Position numbers and translations under genes: made by a program. A DNA stretch of 64,000 nucleotides from Paenibacillus rubinfantis (GTDB lineage: Bacteria; Bacillota; Bacilli; Paenibacillales; Paenibacillaceae). The notes under the pieces were generated by a model, which was given only the letters and a program-made list of their open reading frames with translations, did no database searches and had not been told where the DNA came from. Location: assembly GCF_001486505.1 (NCBI RefSeq), contig NZ_LN909063.1, forward strand, positions 372,001 through 436,000. The letters run 5' to 3'. Shown one piece after another: positions 25,740-34,068 of this stretch. The stretch's first letter is position 1, and the number at the start of each line of letters is the position of its first letter.

Positions 25740-27295
25740 TGTTAAAATCCCCAGTCACTTACACGAATCCGATTTTACCCGGATTTTACCCCGACCCGAG
25801 CATCACTCGGGCCGGGGATGATTTTTATTTGGTGAACAGTTCGTTTGAGTATTTTCCGGGCGTACCGATCTTCCATAGCCGGGATTTGATCCATTGGGAA
25901 CAGATTGGACATGTCCTGGACCGTGCAAGCCAGCTGGACCTTCGAGATCGACTTAGCTCGGACGGCATCTATGCGCCAACGATCCGGTATCATGACGGCG
26001 TGTTCTATATGATCACAACTGATGTGCGGGGCATCGGCAATTTTTACGTGACGGCAACCGATCCTGCGGGGCCTTGGTCCGATCCGATCCGCATTCCGTA
26101 TGGTGGCATCGATCCGTCGTTGTTCTTCGACGACGACGGCAAGGTTTACGTGACCGCACAACAGGGCGCCGACTACGATTCCCACGCCATCCAATACGAA
26201 ATCGACATCGCGACCGGCCAGGCATTAAGCGAACCGGCGGTGATCTGGCGGGGGGACGGCGGACCTTGGACGGAAGGGCCGCATTTGTACAAGATCCGCG
26301 GCATGTATTACATCATGACCGCCTCGGGCGGCACTGCTAAGGAGCACCGGGAAATCATCGGTCGCGGGCCCACGCCGTACGGGCCATTTGAGTTGTATCC
26401 GGAGCCGATCCTAACCCACCGCAGCATGGAGCATCCGATTCAATATCTCGGCCATGCGGACCTCATCGAAGCGCCAAACGGGGATTGGTGGGCTGTATTT
26501 CTTGGCGTGCGACTGGTGGGTTCCGACTATAGCGTGCTGGGCCGGGAAACGTTCCTGGCGCCAGTCGCCTGGAGCGAGGACGGCTGGCCGATGATCGACA
26601 ATAACGAAGGGCTTGTGCAACTGCAGATGAGCGTGCCGCGGGTGCCGGGGAGTCCCGTGGGGAGTCCGGCGGAGCACGCCGGAGAACCTTCGTTGGCTGA
26701 GAAGGAAGAGTTTGAGGGGGGGACGCTTTCCTTGGCTTGGACGTTCCTTCGTAATCCGGCGGAGGACAGCTGGTCGCTGAGCGAACGTCCGGGTTGGTTG
26801 GCTTTGCGCGGGCAGGCGGCGGGGTTAAACGATGTGGCTCCGGTGGCTTTTGTGGGTAGAAGGCAGCAGCGGACCACGGCGGAATGGAGCACGTTGCTGC
26901 AGTTTAAGGGCATCCGGGACGGGGAAGAGGCCGGTCTGTGTGCCCGCCGCGATGAGGCTGCGCATCACGAAGTGTTTTTAACACGGGAGGACGGCCAGAA
27001 CAAGGTGGTTGCCCGATTGACGGTTCGCGGGGAGACGCGGATTGCGGTGATCGTGCCGGTATATACGGATCATGTGTATTTTAAAATCCGCTCGGACGAA
27101 GAGCGCTATACGCTGTGTTACTCTTTGGACGGCCGGCACTGGACCGAGTTGGCTTCGGAAACAGCACGTTCGTTGTCGCCGGAGGATTACGTCCGGAAGA
27201 TGTGCTTTACCGGCGTTGTCGTCGGACTGTATGCGTCGGGCAACGGGACGGCCTGCGAGGCGTCGGCTTGCTTCGATTGGTTTGAAATTCTATAA
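25739..27295 (+). CDS. GH43 beta-xylosidase / arabinofuranosidase (intracellular)
   Basis: A 518-residue glycoside hydrolase with no signal peptide. The five-bladed propeller (1 to about 300) carries the GH43 triad: Asp in FYPDPS near residue 20, Asp in GGIDPSLFFDDDG near 123, and Glu in WTEGPHLYK near 179. A C-terminal beta-sandwich (about 320-518; DUF1349/xylosidase C-terminal type) follows. It would remove xylose or arabinose from imported oligosaccharides. It resembles GH43 subfamily 12 more than the XynB enzyme at 53741, which is a clear subfamily 11 type. Start overlaps the permease stop. Confidence 0.9.
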   Translation: MLKSPVTYTNPILPGFYPDPSITRAGDDFYLVNSSFEYFPGVPIFHSRDLIHWEQIGHVLDRASQLDLRDRLSSDGIYAPTIRYHDGVFYMITTDVRGIGNFYVTATDPAGPWSDPIRIPYGGIDPSLFFDDDGKVYVTAQQGADYDSHAIQYEIDIATGQALSEPAVIWRGDGGPWTEGPHLYKIRGMYYIMTASGGTAKEHREIIGRGPTPYGPFELYPEPILTHRSMEHPIQYLGHADLIEAPNGDWWAVFLGVRLVGSDYSVLGRETFLAPVAWSEDGWPMIDNNEGLVQLQMSVPRVPGSPVGSPAEHAGEPSLAEKEEFEGGTLSLAWTFLRNPAEDSWSLSERPGWLALRGQAAGLNDVAPVAFVGRRQQRTTAEWSTLLQFKGIRDGEEAGLCARRDEAAHHEVFLTREDGQNKVVARLTVRGETRIAVIVPVYTDHVYFKIRSDEERYTLCYSLDGRHWTELASETARSLSPEDYVRKMCFTGVVVGLYASGNGTACEASACFDWFEIL

Positions 27296-27327
27296 AGCCG
27301 TATGAACCGGTGAGGGGGAAATTCATC

Positions 27328-28350
27328 ATGGATTCAACGTTCAGATCAGTGCCGGCATTAAAGCAGCTATTTGCCGCGGACTTCAAAATCGGGGCGGCGG
27401 TGAATCCGGCGACGATCCGTTCGCAGGCGTCTTTGCTGGCTTATCACTTTAACAGTATTACGGCCGAAAACGAGATGAAGTTCGTCAGCGTGCATCCGGA
27501 AGAACAGGCCTATACGTTTGAGGCTGCGGACCGTTTGGTCGCTTTCGCCCGAGAGCACGGCATGGCTATGCGGGGACATACGTTGGTATGGCATAACCAG
27601 ACATCAGATTGGCTGTTCCAGGACCGCCAAGGCGGGAGGGTAAGCAAGGAGCTGTTGTTGGAAAGGATGCGGGAGCACATCCATACCGTAGTGGGTCGCT
27701 ACAAGAACGACATCTACGCCTGGGATGTTGTGAACGAGGTGATCGCGGACGAAGGGGACGCGCTGCTGCGGGCCTCCAAGTGGACGGAGATCGCAGGGCC
27801 CGACTTCATCGCCAAAGCGTTTGAATACGCGCATGAGGCGGATCCGCAGGCGCTCTTGTTTTATAACGATTACAACGAGTCAAATCCACTGAAACGCGAC
27901 AAGATTTATACGCTTGTCCAATCGTTGCTGGAGCAAGGAGTGCCGATTCATGGCATCGGCTTGCAGGCGCACTGGAACCTGTTTGATCCGTCGCTGGACG
28001 AGATTCGGGCGGCGATCGAGAAGTATGCGTCGCTTGGGCTGCAACTGCAACTCACGGAGCTGGATGTGTCGATGTTCCGCTTCGAGGACCGGCGAACCGA
28101 CTTGACCGAGCCGGAGCCGGGCATGCTGGAGCAGCAGGCTGAACGTTATGAAGCTGTGTTCCGGTTGTTACTGGAGTACCGTGACGTAATCAGTGGGGTT
28201 ACCTTCTGGGGAGCGGCGGACGATTACACCTGGCTGGACGGTTTCCCGGTTCGCGGCCGGAAGAACTGGCCATTTCTGTTCGATACCCAACATCGGCCGA
28301 AGGCGGCGTTTGATCGCATTGCGGCATGGGCTGCCGAGAAGCGGCCATGA
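27328..28350 (+). CDS. xynA2: GH10 endo-xylanase, intracellular (XynA2-like)
   Basis: A 340-residue GH10 catalytic domain without signal peptide or binding modules, so cytoplasmic. Acid/base Glu lies in [10 protein letters not shown] near residue 136 and nucleophile Glu in [10 protein letters not shown] near 245; HTLVWHNQ and [10 protein letters not shown] are further GH10 signatures. It cuts xylo-oligosaccharides and aldouronates after import. ATG 27328 with GAGGGGG upstream is preferred to GTG 27310. The gene ends in ATGA shared with the GH67 gene. The combination matches the JDR-2 aguA-xynA2-xynB set. Confidence 0.93.
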   Translation: MDSTFRSVPALKQLFAADFKIGAAVNPATIRSQASLLAYHFNSITAENEMKFVSVHPEEQAYTFEAADRLVAFAREHGMAMRGHTLVWHNQTSDWLFQDRQGGRVSKELLLERMREHIHTVVGRYKNDIYAWDVVNEVIADEGDALLRASKWTEIAGPDFIAKAFEYAHEADPQALLFYNDYNESNPLKRDKIYTLVQSLLEQGVPIHGIGLQAHWNLFDPSLDEIRAAIEKYASLGLQLQLTELDVSMFRFEDRRTDLTEPEPGMLEQQAERYEAVFRLLLEYRDVISGVTFWGAADDYTWLDGFPVRGRKNWPFLFDTQHRPKAAFDRIAAWAAEKRP

Positions 28351-30437
28351 GCATGAACGAAAGCACGTTATATAAAGCATGGCTTCAATATGGCAGCAAG
28401 CCGGCTGGCGAGCCCTTTGCCACCTATCGCCAACTGCTGGGGCAAATCGTCATCTTGGGGGAGCAGGATGAGGTATACGCGACAGCGGTTGGCGAGCTAA
28501 AAGCCGGTTTGCAGGCGATGCTGGGAATTCAACCGGTGGTGCTAAACGAGGCTCCGCTTGAAGGCTCCTGCCTGATCCTGCGGACAGCGGGGAAAGCGGT
28601 GATTGGGCTGGTGCCCGAACGGCAGGGCTCCGAACCGGCAAGGTGGGACACCGGGCGCGATGCTTTTACGCTGAGGTTGGTTTCGGCGGACGGGACTCTG
28701 CGGTTGGAATTGGTGGGCGGATCGACCCGCGGCGTGTTGTACGGTGTTTTTCGCCTGCTGTTTGGAATCGCGCAGGGCTGGGTACCGTCTCGTCTGGCTG
28801 CCAGAGAACAACCGGTAAACCAACTGCGGATGATCAATCAGTGGGATAACGCCGACGGTTCGATTGAACGGGGATATGCGGGGGCCTCCATCTTTTACCG
28901 GGACGGCGAGATCGTGCAGAACCTGAAGCGCGTCCGGGATTATGCGCGTTTGCTTGCTTCGGTGGGGATCAATGCGATATCGATTAACAACGTAAACGTG
29001 CATGAACGGGAGACACGGTGGATCACTGAGGCAGTGCTTCCGGAGGTTGCGCGCGTAGCCGAAGTGTTCCGCGCTTTTGGCATTGGGGTGTTCCTTAGCA
29101 TTAACTTTGCGGCGCCGTTGTCGCTGGGCGATCTGGAAACGGCCGATCCGTTGGATCCCGGTGTACGCCGATGGTGGACGGAGACGGCGAAGCGGATCTA
29201 CCGGCAGATCCCGGATTTTGGCGGCTTTGTGGTAAAGGCCGATTCCGAGCATCGCCCAGGTCCGTTCGCCTACGGGCGAGACCATGCGGACGGCGCGAAC
29301 ATGCTGGCCGACGCCTTGGCCCCGCACGGCGGGCTGGTGATCTGGCGCTGCTTTGTCTACAATTGCATGCAGGATTGGCGTGACCGTTCGACGGATCGGG
29401 CCCGCGCGGCCTACGATCATTTCAAGCCGCTAGACGGGAATTTCCGCGGCAACGTGCTGCTGCAGATCAAGAACGGGCCGATGGATTTTCAGGTACGGGA
29501 GCCGGTTTCCCCGTTATTTGGCGCGATGCCGCACACCAATCAAATGATTGAATTCCAAATTACCCAGGAATACACCGGACAACAACGGCATCTGTGTTAT
29601 TTGGTCCCGCAGTGGAAGCAGGTGCTGGACTTTGACACACATGCGGCGGACGGCGGGGCCGCGGTGAAGCGTGTAGTGGACGGGACGTTGTTTGGCCTAA
29701 CATACAGCGGCGTGGCGGCGGTGTCCAACATCGGCGACGACGAGAGCTGGACCGGACATCCGCTGGCGCAGGCCAACCTGTTTGGCTACGGCCGGCTGAT
29801 CTGGAACCCGGAGCTCTCTGCAGAGGCGATTGCCGAGGAATGGGCCGGTTTGACCTTTAGCAGCGATCCGGAGATTACAGATCCGATCCGCGACATGTTA
29901 ATGGCCTCCTGGCCGATTTACGAAAGCTATACCGCTCCGTTAGGCGTCGGCTGGATGGTGGTGCCGCATACCCACTACGGCCCTGACGTCGACGGATATG
30001 AATACTCACGCTGGGGGACGTATCATTTTGCCGATCGGGACGGAATTGGGGTCGACCGAACGGTAAGCACCGGGACGGGATATACGTCGCAGTATGTTTC
30101 GCCGAACCGGGAAAGATATGAATCGCTGGCGCAGTGCCCGGATGAGCTGCTGCTTTTTTTTCACCATGTGCCTTACAGCCATCGGCTGCACTCGGGAAAG
30201 ACGGTCATCCAGCATATCTATGATTCGCACTTTGCCGGAGCCGAGGCGGCGGCGGAGCTGAAGCAGGCCTGGGGAGCGCCTGCGCTTCAGGATCGAATCG
30301 ATCCGCTGCGGCACACGGCGGTGGCGAATCGGTTGGCGGAACAGGCGGAGCATGCCAAGCATTGGCGCGACGTGATCAACACGTATTTCTACCGCAAATC
30401 CGGGGTGCCGGATGAGCAGGGGAGAACGATTTACTAG
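28347..30437 (+). CDS. aguA: GH67 alpha-glucuronidase
   Basis: A 696-residue cytoplasmic alpha-glucuronidase that releases (4-O-methyl)glucuronic acid from the non-reducing end of aldouronates. Typical landmarks: N-terminal alpha/beta domain with [30 protein letters not shown] near residues 169-186, [20 protein letters not shown] near 300 with acidic catalytic residues, [16 protein letters not shown] and [16 protein letters not shown] [11 protein letters not shown]. Length is normal for the family. The start ATG overlaps the xylanase stop by four bases. Last gene of the operon before a terminator. Confidence 0.95.
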   Translation: MSMNESTLYKAWLQYGSKPAGEPFATYRQLLGQIVILGEQDEVYATAVGELKAGLQAMLGIQPVVLNEAPLEGSCLILRTAGKAVIGLVPERQGSEPARWDTGRDAFTLRLVSADGTLRLELVGGSTRGVLYGVFRLLFGIAQGWVPSRLAAREQPVNQLRMINQWDNADGSIERGYAGASIFYRDGEIVQNLKRVRDYARLLASVGINAISINNVNVHERETRWITEAVLPEVARVAEVFRAFGIGVFLSINFAAPLSLGDLETADPLDPGVRRWWTETAKRIYRQIPDFGGFVVKADSEHRPGPFAYGRDHADGANMLADALAPHGGLVIWRCFVYNCMQDWRDRSTDRARAAYDHFKPLDGNFRGNVLLQIKNGPMDFQVREPVSPLFGAMPHTNQMIEFQITQEYTGQQRHLCYLVPQWKQVLDFDTHAADGGAAVKRVVDGTLFGLTYSGVAAVSNIGDDESWTGHPLAQANLFGYGRLIWNPELSAEAIAEEWAGLTFSSDPEITDPIRDMLMASWPIYESYTAPLGVGWMVVPHTHYGPDVDGYEYSRWGTYHFADRDGIGVDRTVSTGTGYTSQYVSPNRERYESLAQCPDELLLFFHHVPYSHRLHSGKTVIQHIYDSHFAGAEAAAELKQAWGAPALQDRIDPLRHTAVANRLAEQAEHAKHWRDVINTYFYRKSGVPDEQGRTIY

Positions 30438-30509
30438 AGGGTATTTTAAACGGTAATATAGACGGCAAACCGCGATGGCGGAAACGCTTTAATTTAGTGT
30501 AAAATAGGG

Positions 30510-30541
30510 AGAGGCCCTTCTGGTTGGAGGGGCCTCTTTTT
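30510..30541 (+). terminator. Terminator of the aldouronate operon
   Basis: Stem AGAGGCCCTTC (30510-30520) with GGAGGGGCCTCT (30526-30537) followed by TTTTT. It lies 73 nt after the aguA stop. Confidence 0.9.
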
Positions 30542-30603
30542 GAAGCATGCAGGACCTGTTGGAGACAGACTTAGGCATAGCAAACCTTAAGGAGGGAAGT
30601 CCG

Positions 30604-31587
30604 ATGAAATATCGGGAGCTCGGAAATACGGGGCTGCACGTCAGCGAGGTCAGCTTCGGCACTTGGGCCATCGGCGGCAGCTGGGGCAACACGAATGATG
30701 ATGAAGCCTTAAAAGGCTTGGATAAGGCGATCGGCGAAGGCGTCAACTTCTTCGATACGGCGGACGTTTACGGCGACGGACATGCGGAGCAGCTGCTCGC
30801 CAAAGCGACCAAAGGGAAGGAAGACGACATTTATATCGCGACGAAGTTTTGCCGTGCCGGCGATATTCACGATCTGGAGACGTATTCGGAAGCGCGGGTG
30901 CGGGCTTACTGCGAAGCCAGCCTGAAACGTCTGGAGCGCGAGCGTATCGACCTGTACCAGATCCATTGTCCGCCGTTGTCTGTGCTGAAGGACGGGCGGG
31001 TGTTCGAGGTGCTGGACAAGCTGCAGGCGGAAGGCAAAATCCGCCATTACGGCGTCAGCGTGGAAACGGTGGAAGAAGGCTTGTTCTGCCTCGACGTTCC
31101 CGGGGTGAAGGCGCTGCAGGTCATCCTGAACCTGTTCCGCCAGAAGCCGCTGACGGAGCTGCTGCCAAAGGCGCAGGAAGCCGGCGTCGGCATTCTTGTG
31201 CGGTTGCCGCTGGCCAGCGGCCTGCTGACCGGCAAGTTCAAGCCGGACACGACGTTTGATGCGGACGATCACCGCAGCTTTAACGCCAATGGCGAGCAGT
31301 TTAACGTTGGCGAGACGTTTGCGGGCTTGCCGTTCACCAAGGGCGTCGAGCTGGCGGCGCAGCTAGGCTGGATCGCCGAAGGCCGCGGGGACATGGCCCG
31401 CGCGGCGATGCGCTGGATCCTCGACCAGCCGCAGGTCACCTGCGTGATCCCCGGCTTCCGCAACGTGCGCCAGGTTGAGGACAACCTTGGCGCGATCGAT
31501 GTGCCTTCCTTTAGCGAGGAAGAGCTGAAGCGGTTGGCACACTTCTATCAGAACGAAGTCGCGCAGCACATTCGCGGGGCGTATTGA
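30604..31587 (+). CDS. Aldo/keto reductase
   Basis: A 327-residue NADP-dependent aldo/keto reductase. Catalytic tetrad positions appear as Asp in FFDTADVYGDG near residue 49 with Tyr in DVYG, Lys in YIATKF near 82, and the DLYQIHCPP His near 120. The C-terminal VIPGFRNVRQVEDN is the usual cofactor-binding end. Substrate is unknown; the place after the xylan operon is suggestive of sugar metabolism, but it is separated by a terminator. ATG 30604 has AAGGAGGG seven bases upstream, better than ATG 30547. Confidence 0.92.
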   Translation: MKYRELGNTGLHVSEVSFGTWAIGGSWGNTNDDEALKGLDKAIGEGVNFFDTADVYGDGHAEQLLAKATKGKEDDIYIATKFCRAGDIHDLETYSEARVRAYCEASLKRLERERIDLYQIHCPPLSVLKDGRVFEVLDKLQAEGKIRHYGVSVETVEEGLFCLDVPGVKALQVILNLFRQKPLTELLPKAQEAGVGILVRLPLASGLLTGKFKPDTTFDADDHRSFNANGEQFNVGETFAGLPFTKGVELAAQLGWIAEGRGDMARAAMRWILDQPQVTCVIPGFRNVRQVEDNLGAIDVPSFSEEELKRLAHFYQNEVAQHIRGAY

Positions 31588-31608
31588 TTCTGACGGCGCG
31601 CCGGGGCG

Positions 31609-31800
31609 AAATAAGGTGAAAAAATGTTCTTATTTCGCGCGAATCCCGTCCGGACGCCCAGATAGAGGTAAAAAATCACCTTATTCACCGGTTGAGGCCA
31701 TCATTTTGGCGTTTTAACCGGGAATAAGGTGAAAAAGTGGCGTTATTTTTGGCCAACGGGCCAAGTGACACGAAATAAGGTGAATCTTTACCGCTATTTC
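31609..31800. repeat. Repeat island, family C
   Basis: Four modules at about 31609-31635, 31660-31685, 31723-31748 and 31773-31800. Words are AATAAGGTGAAAAAgTG and its relatives, with ends of the CTTATTT or GTTATTT kind; each is a mini-hairpin (the first pairs AAATAAG with CTTATTT). Start-to-start spacings are about 51, 62 and 50 nt. Alignment of modules 2 and 4 in opposite orientation suggests two forward then two inverted. It separates two convergent genes (aldo/keto reductase and TrpD-like). No coding sequence seen. Confidence 0.75.
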
Positions 31801-31814
31801 GATGCTATCGTGAG

Positions 31815-31860
31815 AAAGCCTCCCACAGGGCCATGTACATCAGGCCTGATGGGGGGCTTT
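31815..31860 (-). terminator. Bidirectional terminator at the end of the TrpD-like gene
   Basis: Long imperfect stem pairing AAAGCCTCCCA (31815-31825) with TGGGGGGCTTT (31850-31860) and inner AGGGCC with GGCCT. Read on the minus strand it ends in GGCTTTCTC. The distal arm overlaps the last codons of the gene. Confidence 0.7.
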
Positions 31861-32919
31861 TGCGCGTTCTGCGGCGGCGCTCTGTTCCAGGCGCAGCGTA
31901 TCGCGCCAGCTGCAGTAAGTCGCCCATGGACCGCCGTCGTCCAGCAGCGCTTTGCAGGTGTAGATGCCCTCCTCGACCGAATCGACGCGCCCGGCAAGCT
32001 CCAGGCGGACCGCCCCGTTCAGCAGCACCTGATTCACGTAAGCCGGGTGCGCCCGGCCCTGCAGCACCTGCTCGGTGACGTGCAGCTGTTTGGCTGCGGT
32101 CCAGACCGTATCGTCCTCCTCCGGCAGCGGGGTGTCCAACCCGTAGGCCTCCGGGTTAACGACATGCAGCTTGGCTTCGCCGTCTCCCACCACATAGGTG
32201 CGCGTCGGCCGATCGATAAACAGGTCCTCCGAACCCTGGGCCCCTTGGACGATCAACGCTCTCCGGTAATCCAGCTGCTCGATGAGCTGGGCCATCCGGT
32301 CGAACACCGTATTATGGTATACGCCGTATACCAAATAAGGCGAATCGCTGAAGTCCAGCAGCTTCTCGATCGTATTCAGAATCGTCCGCAGGCCCAGCTC
32401 CTCGCGGATCGGGCGAAGCTTCGCCAGCGGCGGGCACCAGACCTCCGACGGCACGAATCGGACTCCGGCAAAATCAGCCGGACGGGCGGCGGGCGCCCAT
32501 TCCATCAACCGGCTGTCGACGCCTAACTCGCTGAGCAGATCGGTTAGGGTCACGCCCCACTTGGGCGGAAGCGAAGGGGTGCCGTGCAGCGTGACAGGCA
32601 GTCCTCCCGCTGCCAGCAGGAAGGAGGTGGCGAACGTCGCCATAAAGGAGGTGGTTCGGCCGTCATAAGGTCCGGCACAGTCCAATCCCTGCGGAATGGG
32701 CGAGCGATGGGCGTGCTTGCGGAAGACCGTCACGAACGCCTTCAGCTCCTCCACGCTCTCCAGCTTGATCCGCTGCGCCATAAAGAAGGCGCCGATCTGG
32801 GCCGGAGTCGCTTGGCCGTCGATCATCAGCTCGGCAGCTTCGCTTGCCTCCTCGTAAGTCAGGTCACGGGCGCCTCTTTTGCCTCGGCCTACTTCCTTCA
32901 GGATTTCTGTCATCGTCAT
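31840..32919 (-). CDS. TrpD-like protein (anthranilate phosphoribosyltransferase fold, YbiB/TrpD2 type)
   Basis: A 359-residue protein with the glycosyltransferase family 3 fold. The helical N-terminal domain (LTYEEASEAAELMIDGQATPAQIGAFFMAQRIK region, residues 17-50) is clear. However, the PRPP-binding GTGGD loop of real TrpD is replaced by CAGPYDGRTTS near residue 91, and KHGNR by LHGTPSLPPKW near 116, so it is unlikely to be the tryptophan enzyme. Related TrpD2 proteins bind nucleic acids. ATG 32919 follows AAAGGGGGG. It is downstream of the ANTAR regulator gene in the same direction, next to nitrite genes. Confidence 0.8.
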   Translation of the reverse strand: MTMTEILKEVGRGKRGARDLTYEEASEAAELMIDGQATPAQIGAFFMAQRIKLESVEELKAFVTVFRKHAHRSPIPQGLDCAGPYDGRTTSFMATFATSFLLAAGGLPVTLHGTPSLPPKWGVTLTDLLSELGVDSRLMEWAPAARPADFAGVRFVPSEVWCPPLAKLRPIREELGLRTILNTIEKLLDFSDSPYLVYGVYHNTVFDRMAQLIEQLDYRRALIVQGAQGSEDLFIDRPTRTYVVGDGEAKLHVVNPEAYGLDTPLPEEDDTVWTAAKQLHVTEQVLQGRAHPAYVNQVLLNGAVRLELAGRVDSVEEGIYTCKALLDDGGPWATYCSWRDTLRLEQSAAAERAKAPHQA

Positions 32920-32961
32920 CGGGAGCCCCCCTTTATTTGTAAGCATGGAATACGATGCTAC

Positions 32962-33567
32962 TCAAAATTTCAATTGCTGGTGGGCCTTCACGACCGAGGT
33001 CGCTACATCCACCATCCGTTTGCGTTCGTTCATCGCTCGCTTGCGCAGCAGGTCGTAAGCCTCGGCTTCGGACACTTTGTTGACGTCGCACAAGATGCTC
33101 TTGGCCATGTCGATCCACTTCCGTTCCTCTAACCGAGAAACCAATTGAGCCCGTTCATTCTGCCAAGTTTGGCGCTCAAAAAAATGATTGGCGCCGAAGT
33201 GCAGCGCCCAATGCAGCTCCGATGCCGTCATGGACGGGGAAAGCAGGCCGTCTACGGGGACCTCGGTTTCGCATGCCTCCAGGGAGGAGCTAGCCGTTTC
33301 GGGGCTGCACCACCATAGAAGCGGGAGCGCCTTCCACTTGAGCAGCACGGTCCCCCAGCGCTGCATTCCTTCGATCGACATATCCAGCACCGCGGCGTCT
33401 ATCTCTTTGATCCGCTTGCGGATTTGGGTCTCTTGACAGGAGGCGAAGACCTGATACCCGCTCGTTTTGAGGAGGGTTTCGGGTTCAGCCAAGGGCAAAG
33501 ACTTCAGGGGATCTGCCGGCGCAGTCCCAGGGATTGCAGCTTCGCGAATGACCAGTAAGAAGCGCAT
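32962..33567 (-). CDS. ANTAR-domain RNA-binding antiterminator (NasT/NasR-like)
   Basis: A 201-residue protein. The C-terminal ANTAR domain (about 140-200) shows the three-helix pattern LVSRLEERKWIDMAKSIL, SEAEAYDLLRKRAMNERKRMVDVA, the form that binds twin-hairpin RNA. The N-terminal part (about 1-120) looks like a degenerate receiver domain, with Asp in AAVLDMS but without the acidic pair near the start, so it may not be phosphorylated. ATG 33567 with AGGAGGG upstream is preferred to 33591. Divergent from nirB, whose leader holds a matching ANTAR RNA motif, so it should control nir by antitermination. Confidence 0.85.
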   Translation of the reverse strand: MRFLLVIREAAIPGTAPADPLKSLPLAEPETLLKTSGYQVFASCQETQIRKRIKEIDAAVLDMSIEGMQRWGTVLLKWKALPLLWWCSPETASSSLEACETEVPVDGLLSPSMTASELHWALHFGANHFFERQTWQNERAQLVSRLEERKWIDMAKSILCDVNKVSEAEAYDLLRKRAMNERKRMVDVATSVVKAHQQLKF

Positions 33568-33779
33568 CGAGAGGTGATCCCTCCTATCCATAACGATGTG
33601 TTTCTAGAATCCAAGCGGGTTCTTAGCTTTAAAGCGATAAAGGATCAGGGCTAAGGGTTACGCTATAAATGGTAAAGCGATACTGCGAAGAGAGAAGAGG
33701 AAAGAAAACCTAACATCACATTTCAAATTTTAATGGTTACATGTATTTTCGCGCCTTTTTTCAGAAAAATCAATACATA

Positions 33780-33861
33780 TGTTATAAAAACTTACATAAA
33801 AATTTTTGATAGCTCAATTTTATGTAATGTATATTGACATCACTGCCATCCTCATTATATA
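33780..33861 (+). promoter_or_regulatory. nir promoter with two TnrA/GlnR boxes
   Basis: Two perfect matches to TGTNAN7TNACA: TGTTATAAAAACTTACA (33780-33796) and TGTAATGTATATTGACA (33823-33839), 43 nt apart, or about four helical turns. The second overlaps the -35 TTGACA (33834-33839), which is followed by TATATA at 33856-33861 (16-nt spacing). This indicates control by the global nitrogen regulators TnrA or GlnR. The surrounding 33592-33860 spacer is very AT-rich. Confidence 0.85.
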
Positions 33862-33920
33862 GTAAATGGCAACGAAACGATTGATTTAAATTTGCTTAAT
33901 TCAAAATTCGATCATGACCA

Positions 33921-34033
33921 TGCCGGGTACAATGGGGTGCCCGCAAGAAGCGGCAATGGAGCCTGTCTTCGCAAACCGTGGAAATAACGCACTAGCTGTA
34001 GCTGCGTGTTTCTAGGGGCGAGGCGGGCTTTTT
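33921..34033 (+). promoter_or_regulatory. ANTAR twin-hairpin leader and competing terminator of nirB
   Basis: Hairpin 1: GGGTAC (33925-33930), hexaloop AATGGG, GTGCCC (33937-33942). Hairpin 2, four bases later: GAAG-C-GGC (33947-33954), hexaloop AATGGA, GCC-TGT-CTTC (33961-33970). Both loops have A at position 1 and G at position 4, the ANTAR target signature. The 3 prime strand of hairpin 2 (33960-33972) can instead pair with GCGAGGCGGGCT (34018-34029), which is followed by TTTTT to form a terminator. The ANTAR protein binding hairpin 2 would thus allow read-through into nirB. Confidence 0.9.
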
Positions 34034-34068
34034 GTGTTTTTTGGCGATTCAAGAAAGGGGAGATGGAG

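Noticed and set aside
30479..30492. CGGAAACGCTTTAA as a cre site between aguA and the aldo/keto reductase
   Set aside because: Three mismatches to the CcpA consensus, and it lies upstream of a terminator rather than near a promoter.
31840..32919. Anthranilate phosphoribosyltransferase for tryptophan synthesis
   Set aside because: The PRPP-binding GTGGD and KHGNR motifs are absent and no other trp genes are nearby.
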